DNA from: Erythrobacter sanguineus
GTDB taxonomy: Bacteria > Pseudomonadota > Alphaproteobacteria > Sphingomonadales > Sphingomonadaceae
Length of the DNA: 64,000 nt
Assembly (NCBI GenBank): GCA_945878845.1
Contig: CAMCUB010000006.1
Coordinates: 56,535 to 120,534 of the forward strand
Direction of reading: 5' to 3'
A program made the position numbers and the translations under genes. Every line of letters starts with the position of its first letter. Position 1 is the first letter of the stretch. Of this stretch, positions 53,351-63,546 are shown one piece after another. Below the pieces are notes generated by a model. That model was not told the DNA's origin. It made no database searches and worked only from the letters and a program-made list of their open reading frames with translations.

Positions 53351-54629
53351 GGACCGCATCTTCACCAACCTCTACGGCTTTCAGGACTGGAGCCTGAAGG
53401 CAGCGCAGGCGCGCGGGGATTGGGACGACACCAAGGCGCTGCTCGCGCGCGGGCAGGACGCGATCATTGAGGAAATCAAGGCCTCGGGCCTGCGCGGGCG
53501 GGGCGGGGCGGGCTTCCCGACGGGTCTGAAGTGGTCCTTCATGCCCAAGGAATCGCGCGACGGCCGTCCAAGCTTCCTCGTCATCAACGCCGACGAGAGC
53601 GAGCCCGGCAGCTGCAAGGACCGCGAGATCCTGCGCCACGATCCCCACAAGCTGGTCGAAGGCGCGCTGGTTGCCGGCTTCGCGATGCGCGCGCGGGCGG
53701 CCTATATCTACGTGCGCGGCGAATATATCCGTGAGGCCGAGACGCTCCAGAAGGCGATTGCCGAGGCCTATGATGCGGGCCTGATCGGCAAGAACGCCTG
53801 CGGTTCGGGCTACGACTTCGACGTCTTCATGCACCGCGGCGCGGGCGCCTATATCTGCGGCGAAGAGACCGCGATGATCGAGAGCCTCGAAGGCAAGAAG
53901 GGCCAGCCGCGCCTCAAGCCCCCGTTCCCGGCGGGCGCGGGGCTCTATGGCTGCCCGACCACGGTCAACAATGTCGAGAGCATCGCGGTCGCCCCGACGA
54001 TCCTACGGCGCGGGGCCTCGTGGTTCAGCTCCTTCGGGCGCGAGAACAACAAGGGCACCAAGCTGTTCCAGATCTCGGGCCACGTGGAAAAGCCCTGCGT
54101 CGTCGAGGAAGCGATGAGCATCAGCTTCGAGGAGCTCATCGAGAAGCACTGCGGCGGCATCCGCGGCGGGTGGGACAATCTTCTGGCGGTGATCCCGGGC
54201 GGCTCGTCGGTGCCGCTTGTTCCCGCCGCGCAGATCCGCAACGCGCCGATGGATTTTGACGGGCTGAAGGAACTGGGCTCGGGCCTCGGCACGGCAGCGG
54301 TCATCGTCATGGACAAGTCGACCGACATCGTCCGCGCGATCAGCCGCCTTTCCTACTTCTACAAGCACGAAAGCTGCGGCCAGTGCACCCCCTGCCGCGA
54401 GGGCACGGGCTGGATGTGGCGCATGATGGAGCGCCTGCGCACCGGCGATGCGGCCATCGAGGAAATCGACATGCTGCAGGAAGTCACCAAGCAGGTCGAA
54501 GGCCACACCATCTGCGCGCTGGGCGACGCCGCCGCATGGCCGATCCAGGGCCTCATCCGCCATTTCCGCCCCGAGCTTGAGCGGCGGATCAGCGAGCATA
54601 ACGCGCAATTCCAAGAGGCAGCCGAGTAA
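53337..54629 (+). CDS. nuoF: NADH-quinone oxidoreductase subunit F
   Basis: 430 residues. [13 protein letters not shown] binds [23 protein letters not shown] binds FMN, and [13 protein letters not shown] holds the [4Fe-4S] N3 ligands. ATG 53337 was preferred over 53328 because AAAGGGA then has nine-base spacing. It is the NADH-oxidising subunit. It overlaps nuoG by one base. Confidence 0.97.
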   Translation: MLADKDRIFTNLYGFQDWSLKAAQARGDWDDTKALLARGQDAIIEEIKASGLRGRGGAGFPTGLKWSFMPKESRDGRPSFLVINADESEPGSCKDREILRHDPHKLVEGALVAGFAMRARAAYIYVRGEYIREAETLQKAIAEAYDAGLIGKNACGSGYDFDVFMHRGAGAYICGEETAMIESLEGKKGQPRLKPPFPAGAGLYGCPTTVNNVESIAVAPTILRRGASWFSSFGRENNKGTKLFQISGHVEKPCVVEEAMSISFEELIEKHCGGIRGGWDNLLAVIPGGSSVPLVPAAQIRNAPMDFDGLKELGSGLGTAAVIVMDKSTDIVRAISRLSYFYKHESCGQCTPCREGTGWMWRMMERLRTGDAAIEEIDMLQEVTKQVEGHTICALGDAAAWPIQGLIRHFRPELERRISEHNAQFQEAAE

Positions 54630-56644
54630 TGCCCAAGGTCACCGTAGACGGTCAGGAAATCGAGGTCCCGGCGGGCGCGACTGTGCTGCAGGCGTGCGAG
54701 CTGGCGGGCAAGGAAATCCCGCGCTTCTGCTATCACGAGCGGCTCTCCATTGCGGGCAATTGCCGCATGTGTCTGGTCGAGGTGAAGCCCGGGCCGCCCA
54801 AGCCGCAGGCCTCCTGCGCGCTGCCCGCTGCCGAAGGTCAGGAAATCCGCACCGACAGCCCGATGGTCAAGAAGGCCCGCGAAGGGGTGATGGAGTTCCT
54901 TCTCATCAACCACCCGCTCGATTGCCCGATCTGCGATCAGGGCGGCGAATGCGATCTGCAGGATCAGGCGGTCGCCTATGGCCGCGGCGGCTCGCGCTAT
55001 CACGAGAACAAGCGCGCGGTGACCGAGAAGTACATGGGTCCGCTGATCAAGACGATCATGACCCGCTGCATCCACTGCACCCGCTGCGTGCGCTTCTCGG
55101 AAGAGATCGCGGGCGTGGACGAAATCGGCGCGCTGTACCGCGGCGAGGATATGCAGATCACGACCTATCTCGAACAGGCGGCGGCGCACGAACTCAGCGC
55201 CAACGTGATCGACCTGTGCCCGGTCGGAGCGCTGACTTCGCGACCCTATGCCTTCGAGGCGCGGCCGTGGGAGCTGAAGAAGACGCTCAGCATCGACGTT
55301 TCGGACGCGGTGGGCGCGAACATCACGCTCCACTCCAAGGGCCGGGAAGTCATGCGCGCGCTGCCGCGGGTGAATGACGACGTCAACGAGGAGTGGCTGT
55401 CGGACAAGGGCCGCTATCAGGTCGACGGCCTGACCAAGCGCCGCCTGGACCGCGTGTGGGTGCGCCGCGATGGCAAACTCCAGCCCGCCGAGTGGACCGA
55501 AGCTTTCGGCATGATTGCGAGCGCTCTGGACAGCGACAAGGCCAGCATCGCGGCGGTCGCGGGCGATCTGCTCGATGCCGAGACGATGTTTGCCGCCAAG
55601 GCTTTGGTCAACGCTTGCGGGTCGCAGCTGACCGAAGCGCGCCAGACCGGCATGACCTATGACGTGTCGAACCTTGCGGCGGTCAACTTCAACAGCACCT
55701 TCGCGGGTATCGAAACCGCCGACGCGATCCTGATCGTCGGCAGCAATGTCCGCTGGGAGGCCGCGCTGCTCAACGTCCGTCTGCGCAAGGCGGTGAAGGC
55801 GGGGGCGAAGGTCTATATCATCGGCCCCGAATGGGACCCGACCTATCCGGCGACTTTCCTCGGCTCCGACCTCAAGCTCCTCAACCGCATCCCCAAGGAA
55901 TTGGGCGATGCGATGAAGAACGCCAAGCGCCCCGCGGTGATCCTCGGCGCGGCGGCGCTCGCCAAGGGTGCGCTTCCGGCGGCGCTAAAGCTGGTCGACA
56001 AGTTTGGTCTCGTGCGTGAGGGCTGGAACGGCTTCAACGTGTTGCACATTTCGGCGGCACGGATGGCATCGCTGATGCTCGGCTTCACGCTGCCGGGCGG
56101 GATGGGCGACATTGCCGCCGCAAGCCCCAAGGTGCTGCTCAGCCTCGGTGCGGACGAGATGGATTATGCGCCCTACGCCGGGAGCCTCAAGGTCTATATC
56201 GGCCACCACGGCGACAAGGGCGCGCATCACGCCGACATCATCTTGCCGGGCGCGTCCTATGCCGAGAAGGACGGGACCTACGTCAACGCCGAGGGCCGCG
56301 TGCAGTACGCGGAGAAGGCCGTTTACGCCCCGGGTGACGCGCGCGAGGACTGGACGATCTTGCGCGCGCTCGCCGATGCGCTGGGCGTGACGGTTGGTTT
56401 CGACAGCTTCTCGGAGCTTCAGGCCAAGATGATCGCGGCCGTGCCTGCGCTGGGCGAAGAGGGCCTCGCCGATTACGGCGCGCTGCCCAAGGCGGACTCC
56501 GGCGCCAAGTTCGAGGGCGAGCTTGCGGGCTACCCGATCAAGGACTTCTACCTCACCAACCCCATCGCCCGCGCTAGCGAGGTGATGCAGCGCTGCTCGG
56601 ACGAGTTGCTCCACGGGGCAGATGTGAAGGAGGCTGCGGAATGA
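54629..56644 (+). CDS. nuoG: NADH-quinone oxidoreductase subunit G
   Basis: 671 residues. The N-terminal ferredoxin part has CYHERLSIAGNCRMCLVEV, the middle HPLDCPICDQGGECDLQDQ and CIHCTRCVRF bind clusters N1b, N4 and N5, and the C-terminal two-thirds is a molybdopterin-oxidoreductase-like domain without metal. The largest peripheral-arm subunit. Its end overlaps the next small gene (ATGA). Confidence 0.97.
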   Translation: MPKVTVDGQEIEVPAGATVLQACELAGKEIPRFCYHERLSIAGNCRMCLVEVKPGPPKPQASCALPAAEGQEIRTDSPMVKKAREGVMEFLLINHPLDCPICDQGGECDLQDQAVAYGRGGSRYHENKRAVTEKYMGPLIKTIMTRCIHCTRCVRFSEEIAGVDEIGALYRGEDMQITTYLEQAAAHELSANVIDLCPVGALTSRPYAFEARPWELKKTLSIDVSDAVGANITLHSKGREVMRALPRVNDDVNEEWLSDKGRYQVDGLTKRRLDRVWVRRDGKLQPAEWTEAFGMIASALDSDKASIAAVAGDLLDAETMFAAKALVNACGSQLTEARQTGMTYDVSNLAAVNFNSTFAGIETADAILIVGSNVRWEAALLNVRLRKAVKAGAKVYIIGPEWDPTYPATFLGSDLKLLNRIPKELGDAMKNAKRPAVILGAAALAKGALPAALKLVDKFGLVREGWNGFNVLHISAARMASLMLGFTLPGGMGDIAAASPKVLLSLGADEMDYAPYAGSLKVYIGHHGDKGAHHADIILPGASYAEKDGTYVNAEGRVQYAEKAVYAPGDAREDWTILRALADALGVTVGFDSFSELQAKMIAAVPALGEEGLADYGALPKADSGAKFEGELAGYPIKDFYLTNPIARASEVMQRCSDELLHGADVKEAAE

Positions 56645-56829
56645 ACGTCTTCGTCACTTTGGGCGGCGCGCTCGCTTTTCTCGCGGTTCTTTGGACCGCA
56701 GCGACATTTTTCCCGAATTACTTCAGCCACGGGAAGGCATCGGGCCCCGATGCTGGAGCCAGTTCGGCGGCAGGGGGCACCTATGGCCCCTCAGGGTCTG
56801 ATGATTGCAGTGATGGAGGGTGTGACTGA
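56641..56829 (+). CDS. 62-residue anchored peptide with Cys-rich tail, between nuoG and nuoH
   Basis: 62 residues. One N-terminal helix ([22 protein letters not shown]), then a Gly/Ser/Ala spacer and the end [12 protein letters not shown], with two Cys separated by four residues. Single-pass protein with a soluble tail that could bind metal or form a disulfide. ATGA overlaps nuoG, and its last base overlaps nuoH's first (TGATG). Unknown family; the tail resembles small Cys-Gly-rich peptides by composition only. Confidence 0.65.
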   Translation: MNVFVTLGGALAFLAVLWTAATFFPNYFSHGKASGPDAGASSAAGGTYGPSGSDDCSDGGCD

Positions 56830-57875
56830 TGACCGCCTTCTTCCAATCCCTAGGCCTCAGCTATGAATGGGCCTGGACCGTCGCGACGCTCGCGGGGATC
56901 CTGATTATCTCGCTGCTCGTGATGTTCAGCGTCGCCATGGTCATTTACGTCGACCGCAAGGTGCTGGGCGCGATCATGCTGCGGCGCGGGCCTAATGTGG
57001 TGGGGCCGTTCGGGCTGCTCCAATCCTTCGCCGACGGGCTCAAGGTCTTCCTGCAAGAGACGATCATCCCGTCCGCCGCGAACAAGGGCATCTTCCTGCT
57101 TGCGCCGATTATCACCTTTACCGTCGCGCTCGCCGCCTGGGCGGTGATCCCGTTCTCGGCGGGCGTGGTGCTCGCCGACATCAATGTCGGCCTGCTCTAC
57201 ATCCTCGCGATCTCCTCGATGGGGGTTTACGGCGTGGTGATGAGCGGGTGGGCGTCGAACTCCAAATACCCGTTCTTCTCGGCGATGCGCGCCTCGGCAC
57301 AGATGATCTCCTACGAAGTCTCGATCGGCTTCGTGCTGGTCTGCGTGGTGCTGTTCGCGGGGACCTTCAACCTCAGCGGCATCGTGAACGCGCAGCAGGG
57401 CTTCGGGCTCGGGCTGATCAACGCTTATGCGGTGCACCCGCTGCTGTTCCCGATGTGGGTGGTGTTCTTCATCTCGGCGCTGGCCGAGACCGCGCGCGCG
57501 CCCTTCGACCTCACCGAGGCCGAGAGCGAGCTCGTCGCCGGCTACCAGACCGAATATTCCTCGATGAGCTTCGCGCTGTTCTGGCTCGGCGAGTATGCCA
57601 ACATCCTGCTGATGTGCTCGCTGAACACGCTGCTGTTCTGGGGCGGATGGCTGCCGCCGCTCGACATTCCGGTGCTCTACATGGTGCCGGGGATCATCTG
57701 GTTCCTGCTGAAGACCTTCGTGTTCTTCTTCATGTTCAGCTGGATCTGGGCGACCGTGCCGCGCTACCGCTACGACCAGCTGATGCGCCTCGGGTGGAAG
57801 GTGTTCCTGCCGATGAGCCTGCTGTTTGTCGCGGTGACCAGCGGCTATCTGATGGCGACGGGGCATTTCGGATGA
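56829..57875 (+). CDS. nuoH: NADH-quinone oxidoreductase subunit H
   Basis: 348 residues, about eight membrane helices. [21 protein letters not shown] is the first family signature, [20 protein letters not shown] the second quinone-linked one, and [14 protein letters not shown] the third. It joins the membrane arm to the peripheral arm at the quinone channel. Its stop overlaps the following non-nuo gene (ATGA). Confidence 0.97.
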   Translation: MTAFFQSLGLSYEWAWTVATLAGILIISLLVMFSVAMVIYVDRKVLGAIMLRRGPNVVGPFGLLQSFADGLKVFLQETIIPSAANKGIFLLAPIITFTVALAAWAVIPFSAGVVLADINVGLLYILAISSMGVYGVVMSGWASNSKYPFFSAMRASAQMISYEVSIGFVLVCVVLFAGTFNLSGIVNAQQGFGLGLINAYAVHPLLFPMWVVFFISALAETARAPFDLTEAESELVAGYQTEYSSMSFALFWLGEYANILLMCSLNTLLFWGGWLPPLDIPVLYMVPGIIWFLLKTFVFFFMFSWIWATVPRYRYDQLMRLGWKVFLPMSLLFVAVTSGYLMATGHFG

Positions 57876-58366
57876 TGCGGCTCGGCTACGCAATCTCGGC
57901 ATTCTGCCTCGCATCGGTTCCGGCATCGGCGCAAGCGGCTGTCGCGGCCGATTGTCTTCTTGGCTCGTTTTCGGCGGTTGAAGAAGGTCGGAAGTTCGAC
58001 GGAAAGTCGTTTCTGATCCTGTCCGATCTCGACTTTTCCAAGCCGGAACCCGCCCGGGTTACAGCGTCTTTCGATGGTGGTGGGTTTCTCGGGGTCGGAC
58101 AATTGGCAAGCGTTCGGATGGTCACTGGCGAAGCGGGACCAGGTTCCTTCACTCTTATCTTCGACAGCGAGCCGCTGGGAATGGTTTTGCGCGTGTCGCC
58201 CGAAGGTGATCCATACGAAGCGGCCCGCGCCAATCGCTACGTTGGCGTCTTGGGCGTCGTCCGTAGTCCAAAGCCAAGCCACATCGGCAACTGCCAGATT
58301 GTCACGGGTGGGCCCGCCGCCAAATTCTACGAAGATCGTCGTGCGCTTCAGGAAGCAGCAGAATGA
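57872..58366 (+). CDS. Secreted protein of unknown function between nuoH and nuoI
   Basis: 164 residues from ATG 57872 (ATG 57875 is the alternative). Signal peptide [21 protein letters not shown], then a sheet-rich periplasmic domain with two Cys (ADCLLGS and GNCQIV). No family seen. Four-base overlaps at both ends: nuoH stop and nuoI start. It is not similar by eye to the other secreted protein at 49470, except for size and one likely disulfide. Confidence 0.68.
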   Translation: MMRLGYAISAFCLASVPASAQAAVAADCLLGSFSAVEEGRKFDGKSFLILSDLDFSKPEPARVTASFDGGGFLGVGQLASVRMVTGEAGPGSFTLIFDSEPLGMVLRVSPEGDPYEAARANRYVGVLGVVRSPKPSHIGNCQIVTGGPAAKFYEDRRALQEAAE

Positions 58367-58851
58367 CCACCGTCTCCCACCTCATCAAATCTTTCACCCT
58401 TTGGGAATTCCTCAAGGCGCACGCCTTGACGCTGAAGTATTTCTTTAAGCCCAAGGTGACGATCAACTACCCCTTCGAGAAGGCCCCGCTTTCGCCCCGC
58501 TTCCGCGGCGAGCATGCGCTGCGGCGCTATCCGAATGGCGAGGAACGCTGCATCGCGTGCAAGCTGTGCGAGGCCGTGTGCCCCGCGCAGGCGATCACCA
58601 TCGAGAGCGAACCGCGCGAAGACGGCAGCCGCCGCACCACCCGCTACGACATCGACATGACCAAGTGCATCTTCTGCGGCTTTTGCCAGGAAGCCTGCCC
58701 GGTCGATGCAATCGTGGAAGGGCCGAACTTCGAATATTCGACCGAAACGCGCGAGGAGCTTCTGTACGACAAGACAAAGCTGCTCGCGAATGGTGACAAA
58801 TGGGAACGGGCCATCGCGGCCAACCTTGAAGCCGACGCCCCCTACCGCTAG
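58363..58851 (+). CDS. nuoI: NADH-quinone oxidoreductase subunit I
   Basis: 162 residues. Two [4Fe-4S] motifs: [16 protein letters not shown] and [16 protein letters not shown], together clusters N6a and N6b. The N-terminal helix ([19 protein letters not shown]) lies on the membrane arm. Full length. Followed by a 140-base gap before nuoJ that carries no gene I can support. Confidence 0.97.
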   Translation: MTTVSHLIKSFTLWEFLKAHALTLKYFFKPKVTINYPFEKAPLSPRFRGEHALRRYPNGEERCIACKLCEAVCPAQAITIESEPREDGSRRTTRYDIDMTKCIFCGFCQEACPVDAIVEGPNFEYSTETREELLYDKTKLLANGDKWERAIAANLEADAPYR

Positions 58852-58991
58852 GGCGCGCGGCGACGAGGACACGGGGTCAATTGCATAAGGGTCACGGCGT
58901 CCTGCCGGGATCCAGAACTTGGACTAGGGATCAAATGCCGCTTTCTGCGCCTCGGCTTCACGCCGGGGGGACGGATCGGCGGAGACGCATC

Positions 58992-59618
58992 ATGCTGATA
59001 CAGGCCATCGCCTTCTATTTCTTCGCGACCATCGTCGTCGCCAGCGCTGTCATGGTGGTGATGGCGAGGAATCCCGTGCACTCGGTGCTGTGGTTGATCC
59101 TCGCCTTCTTCAACGCGGCTGGGCTGATGGTGCTGCTGGGTGCCGAGTTCATCGCGATGCTGCTGGTGATCGTCTATGTAGGCGCGGTCGCGGTGCTGTT
59201 CCTGTTCGTGGTGATGATGCTTGACATCGATTTTGCCGCGATGCGCGCAGGTTTTAGCCGCAATGCGCCGCTGGGGCTGCTGATCGCCGCGGTACTGCTG
59301 GCCGAGCTGCTGCTGGCGGTGGGAGCCTATAATGCGGGCGGGCTGCAGCTGGGCAAGGCGGCGGGCGATGCGGTCCAGGCCGCCGACACCTCGAACATCG
59401 AGGCCTTGGGCGCGCTGCTCTATGGCCGCTACATCATCCTCTTCGAGATCGCCGGGATCATCCTGCTGGTGGCGATGATCGGCGCGATCGTGCTGACCTT
59501 CCAGCCGCCCAAGCCGGGAGCGCGCGCGCGGCAGGATGTCGGCAAGCAGATCCGCCGCCGTCCTGAGGATGCAACCGTCATGAAAAACCCGGAGATCGGG
59601 CAGGGGATCGAGCTGTGA
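58992..59618 (+). CDS. nuoJ: NADH-quinone oxidoreductase subunit J
   Basis: 208 residues from ATG 58992 (GGAG seven bases ahead). Five helices; [30 protein letters not shown] is the central conserved ND6 region with the pi-bulge. The C-terminal tail [25 protein letters not shown] is soluble. GTGA overlap with nuoK. Upstream in-frame codons to 58881 have no resemblance. Confidence 0.95.
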   Translation: MLIQAIAFYFFATIVVASAVMVVMARNPVHSVLWLILAFFNAAGLMVLLGAEFIAMLLVIVYVGAVAVLFLFVVMMLDIDFAAMRAGFSRNAPLGLLIAAVLLAELLLAVGAYNAGGLQLGKAAGDAVQAADTSNIEALGALLYGRYIILFEIAGIILLVAMIGAIVLTFQPPKPGARARQDVGKQIRRRPEDATVMKNPEIGQGIEL

Positions 59619-59920
59619 TCGGGATCGAACATTACCTTGTCGTGGGCGCGATCCTGTTCGTGCTCGGCGTGCTGGGGATCTTCCTCAACCGCAAGAACGT
59701 GATTGTCATCCTGATGGCGGTCGAGCTGATCCTGCTGGCGGTGAACCTCAACCTTGTCGCTTTCAGCGCCTTCCTCAACGATCTGACGGGTCAGGTCTTC
59801 GCCATGCTGGTGCTGACCGTCGCGGCGGCCGAGGCGGCCATCGGCTTGGCGATCCTGGTGATCTACTTCCGCACCCGCGGCTCGATCGCGGTGGACGATA
59901 TCAACCGGATGAAGGGGTAA
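59615..59920 (+). CDS. nuoK: NADH-quinone oxidoreductase subunit K
   Basis: 101 residues, three helices, ND4L type. The first conserved Glu is in [12 protein letters not shown] and the second in [13 protein letters not shown]; both take part in proton transfer. Ends with DINRMKG. GTG start overlaps nuoJ by four bases. Six bases before nuoL. Confidence 0.97.
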   Translation: MIGIEHYLVVGAILFVLGVLGIFLNRKNVIVILMAVELILLAVNLNLVAFSAFLNDLTGQVFAMLVLTVAAAEAAIGLAILVIYFRTRGSIAVDDINRMKG

Positions 59921-59926
59921 GCGCGC

Positions 59927-61939
59927 GTGTCCACGCAGATCCTCATCATCGTCTTTGCGCCGCTGGTCGCTGCCCTTATCGCAGGCCTCGGAAACCGCAT
60001 GATCGGCAATGTCGCCGCCAAGAGCGTGACGACCGCCGGGCTGTTCCTTGCCGCCGGCCTCAGCTGGCCGATCTTCCTCGGCTTCCTTGGCGGGACTGCC
60101 ACGGCGGAAGTCGTGCCTGTCCTGAAGTGGGTGCAGAGCGGCAGTCTGACCTTCGACTGGGCGCTGCGTGTCGACACCATGACCGCGATCATGCTGGTGG
60201 TGATCAATTCGGTCTCGGCGCTCGTGCACCTCTATTCGTGGGGGTACATGGAGGAAGACCCGGATCAGCCGCGCTTCTTCGCCTATCTCTCGCTGTTCAC
60301 CTTCGCGATGTTGATGCTGGTGACGGCCGATAACCTCGTGCAGATGTTCTTCGGATGGGAAGGGGTGGGCCTTGCCTCCTACTTGCTGATCGGTTTCTGG
60401 TTCAAGAAGCCGAGCGCGGGCGCGGCGGCGATCAAGGCCTTTGTGGTCAACCGGGTGGGTGACCTGGGCTTCATGCTCGGCATCTTCGGCACCTATTTGG
60501 TGTTCCAGACCACCTCGATCCCGGCGATCCTCGAAGCGGCGCCTGCGATGAGCGGGTCGACCATCACCTTCGTCGGCATGCGCCTCTACACGATGGATAT
60601 CTTGTGCATCCTCCTGTTCATCGGCGCGATGGGCAAGAGCGCGCAGCTGGGCCTTCACACTTGGCTGCCCGACGCGATGGAGGGGCCGACGCCGGTCTCC
60701 GCGCTGATCCACGCAGCGACCATGGTGACCGCGGGCGTGTTCATGCTGTGCCGCCTCTCGCCGATGTTCGAGACCGCGCCGACCGCGCTGACCATCGTCA
60801 CCATCGTTGGCGCGGCGACCTGCTTCTTTGCCGCCACGATCGGCACGACCCAGTGGGACATCAAGCGGGTGATCGCCTATTCGACCTGCTCGCAGCTGGG
60901 CTACATGTTCTTCGCGGCGGGCGTCGGGGCCTACGGGGCGGCGATGTTCCACCTCTTCACCCACGCCTTCTTCAAGGCGCTGCTGTTCCTCGGCGCAGGC
61001 TCGGTGATCCACGCCATGCACCACGAGCAGGACATGCGCTATTACGGCGGCCTGCGGAAACACATCCCGCTCACCTTCTGGGCGATGATGGCGGGCACGC
61101 TGGCGATCACCGGCGTCGGCATCCTCGGGGTGTTCGGCTTTGCTGGCTTCTACTCGAAGGACGCGATCCTCGAGGCCGCCTACGCGCGGCACAACGGGGC
61201 AGGGCAGTTCGCCTTCTGGGCGGGCGCGATCGCGGCGCTGCTGACCAGCTTCTACTCGTGGCGCCTGATGTTCCTGACCTTCTGGGGCAAGCCTCGCTGG
61301 GAGCAGTCCGAGAATATCCAACACGCGGTTCACGACGATCACGGCCACGGCCACGAGGATCATCACCACGCCCCAAGCGACGGCACCGCGGGCTACCACC
61401 CGCACGAAAGCCCGGTCACGATGCTGCTGCCGCTCGGCATTCTCAGCCTCGGCGCGGTCTTTGCAGGCTTCGTGTTCCATCACGAATTCATCGATGGCGC
61501 GGCCTTCTGGAACGGGTCGATCTTCTACAACGAGGATCTGATCCACGCGATGCACGGCGTGCCCTTGTGGGTGAAGCTGACCGCAACCGCGGTGATGCTG
61601 ATTGGCCTTGCGGGAGCCTACGTGGCCTACATCGCCAAGCCCGACATTCCGGCCAAGTTCGTCGCGAGCTTCGGGGCCCTGCACAACTTCGTCTACCGCA
61701 AGTGGTACTTCGACGAGCTCTATGATGCGATCTTCGTGAAGCCCGCCTTCGCGCTGGGCCGCGTCTTCTGGCAGCTCGGCGATGTCGGCTTCATCGACCG
61801 CTTCGGCCCCAACGGCATCGCCGCGGTGATCCAGCGGTCCTCGGTTGCCGCCAAGTCGATCCAGTCGGGCTATGTCTACACCTATGCGTTGATCATGCTG
61901 CTCGGGCTGGTCGGCGCTGTCACCTACGTTCTGCTTTAG
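59927..61939 (+). CDS. nuoL: NADH-quinone oxidoreductase subunit L
   Basis: 670 residues. Antiporter-like proton-pumping subunit: [15 protein letters not shown] contains the key Glu, [21 protein letters not shown] the key His and Lys region, and the HL-helix and final helix are at the C-terminus. A His-rich loop ([13 protein letters not shown], about 469-482) lies between helices. GTG start. The first two helices and the ND5 signature are intact. Confidence 0.97.
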   Translation: MSTQILIIVFAPLVAALIAGLGNRMIGNVAAKSVTTAGLFLAAGLSWPIFLGFLGGTATAEVVPVLKWVQSGSLTFDWALRVDTMTAIMLVVINSVSALVHLYSWGYMEEDPDQPRFFAYLSLFTFAMLMLVTADNLVQMFFGWEGVGLASYLLIGFWFKKPSAGAAAIKAFVVNRVGDLGFMLGIFGTYLVFQTTSIPAILEAAPAMSGSTITFVGMRLYTMDILCILLFIGAMGKSAQLGLHTWLPDAMEGPTPVSALIHAATMVTAGVFMLCRLSPMFETAPTALTIVTIVGAATCFFAATIGTTQWDIKRVIAYSTCSQLGYMFFAAGVGAYGAAMFHLFTHAFFKALLFLGAGSVIHAMHHEQDMRYYGGLRKHIPLTFWAMMAGTLAITGVGILGVFGFAGFYSKDAILEAAYARHNGAGQFAFWAGAIAALLTSFYSWRLMFLTFWGKPRWEQSENIQHAVHDDHGHGHEDHHHAPSDGTAGYHPHESPVTMLLPLGILSLGAVFAGFVFHHEFIDGAAFWNGSIFYNEDLIHAMHGVPLWVKLTATAVMLIGLAGAYVAYIAKPDIPAKFVASFGALHNFVYRKWYFDELYDAIFVKPAFALGRVFWQLGDVGFIDRFGPNGIAAVIQRSSVAAKSIQSGYVYTYALIMLLGLVGAVTYVLL

Positions 61940-61953
61940 GAGCGCGCTTCGTA

Positions 61954-63546
61954 ATGGAAGGCCTTCCCATCCTGTCGCTGATGATGTGCGTGCCGCTGGC
62001 GGGCGCGGCGGCGTGCCTGTTCTCGCGCGCGAATGCCGCCCGCTGGATCGCGCTCGGCGCGACGCTCGTCACCTTGGCCTTGGGCATCGCGCTCTGGGCG
62101 AATTACGACATCGGCGGCGCCCAGTGGCAGTTCCGCGAGGAGGCCGACCTTTTCGAGGGCTTCTCTTACAAGCTCGGGATCGACGGGATCGCGCTGATGC
62201 TGATCATGCTCAGCGTGTTCCTGATGCCGGTCTGCATCTTGGCCAGCTGGGAATCGGTGACCAAGCGCGTCGGCGAATACATGGCGGCCTTCCTGTTCAT
62301 GGAGGTGCTGATGATCGGCACCTTCGCGGCGCAGGACCTGTTCCTGTTCTACGTCTTCTTCGAGGCGGGCCTCATCCCGATGTACCTGATCATCGGCGTG
62401 TGGGGCGGGGACAACCGCATCTACGCGAGCTACAAGTTCTTCCTCTACACGCTGCTCGGCTCGGTGCTGATGCTGATCGCGATGTTCTGGATGGTGGCCG
62501 AGGCAGGCACCTCGGACATCCCGACGCTGATGGAATATGGCTTCCCGGCAGGCGCGCAGACGTGGCTGTGGCTCGCCTTCTTCGCGAGCTTTGCGGTGAA
62601 GGTGCCGATGTGGCCGCTCCACACCTGGTTGCCCGACGCCCACGTGCAGGCGCCGACCGCGGGCTCGGTGATCCTTGCGGGCGTCCTGCTGAAGCTCGGC
62701 GGCTACGGCTTCATCCGCTTCAGCCTGCCGATGTTCCCAGAGGCTTCTGCGCAATTCGCATGGCTGGTCTTCGTGCTGTCGATGATCGCGGTGGTCTATA
62801 CCTCGCTGGTCGCGCTGGTGCAGGCCGACATGAAGAAGCTGATCGCCTATTCCTCGGTCGCGCACATGGCGATCGTCACCGTCGGTCTGTTCGCCTTCAA
62901 TGTGCAGGGGCTTGAGGGCGCGATGATCGTCATGCTCTCGCACGGCCTCGTCTCGGCCGCGCTGTTCCTGTGCGTCGGCGTGATCTACGACCGCCTCCAC
63001 ACCCGCGAGATCGCGCGTTACGGCGGCCTTGCGATCAACATGCCCTATTACGCGCTGTTCTTCCTGCTGTTCACCATGGCGAGCATGGGCCTGCCGGGCA
63101 CCAGCGGCTTCGTCGGCGAGTTCCTGTCGCTGGCGGGCATTTACCAGACCTCGAGCACCGTGGCGCTGATCTGCACGACCGGGATCATTCTGGGCGCTGC
63201 CTACATGCTCTACCTCTACCGCCGCGTGGCCTTCGGCGGGCAAACCAACGCGGACGCCGCCGCAATGCCCGACATCTCGGCGCGCGAGTGGGTCATGATG
63301 GCGCCCATCGCCGCCGCCGTGCTGTGGATGGGGGTTTATCCCGAGAGCTTCCTCGCCCCGATGCGCAAGGACATCGCCACGCTCGACGCCCGCCTCGCCG
63401 CGGCCGCCCCTGCTGGTGACGCGCGGCTTGCCCCGGGCACCCCGCGCGAAGAAGCCGCCAATGCTCTCGGCCATCATGGCACGGAGCATGAGGGCATGGA
63501 GCACGAAGGCGGCTCGACTGAAAGCGCCAAGGAGGGCGCACACTGA
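61954..63546 (+). CDS. nuoM: NADH-quinone oxidoreductase subunit M
   Basis: 530 residues. EAGLIPMYLIIGVWGG holds the conserved Glu and LPDAHVQAPTAGSVILAG the Lys/His region of antiporter-like subunits. About fourteen helices. The C-terminal tail after residue 505 is His/Glu-rich (HHGTEHEGMEHEGG), longer than in E. coli. The stop overlaps the nuoN start (TGATG). Confidence 0.97.
   Translation: MEGLPILSLMMCVPLAGAAACLFSRANAARWIALGATLVTLALGIALWANYDIGGAQWQFREEADLFEGFSYKLGIDGIALMLIMLSVFLMPVCILASWESVTKRVGEYMAAFLFMEVLMIGTFAAQDLFLFYVFFEAGLIPMYLIIGVWGGDNRIYASYKFFLYTLLGSVLMLIAMFWMVAEAGTSDIPTLMEYGFPAGAQTWLWLAFFASFAVKVPMWPLHTWLPDAHVQAPTAGSVILAGVLLKLGGYGFIRFSLPMFPEASAQFAWLVFVLSMIAVVYTSLVALVQADMKKLIAYSSVAHMAIVTVGLFAFNVQGLEGAMIVMLSHGLVSAALFLCVGVIYDRLHTREIARYGGLAINMPYYALFFLLFTMASMGLPGTSGFVGEFLSLAGIYQTSSTVALICTTGIILGAAYMLYLYRRVAFGGQTNADAAAMPDISAREWVMMAPIAAAVLWMGVYPESFLAPMRKDIATLDARLAAAAPAGDARLAPGTPREEAANALGHHGTEHEGMEHEGGSTESAKEGAH

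Noticed and set aside
58852..58991. Possible small gene between nuoI and nuoJ
   Set aside because: No ATG/GTG frame with ribosome site and plausible protein; the in-frame extension of nuoJ here is not conserved-looking.
59429..61684. 751-codon minus-strand frame opposite nuoJ-nuoL
   Set aside because: Antisense shadow rich in His, Asp, Arg and Gln; nuo genes on the plus strand are certain.
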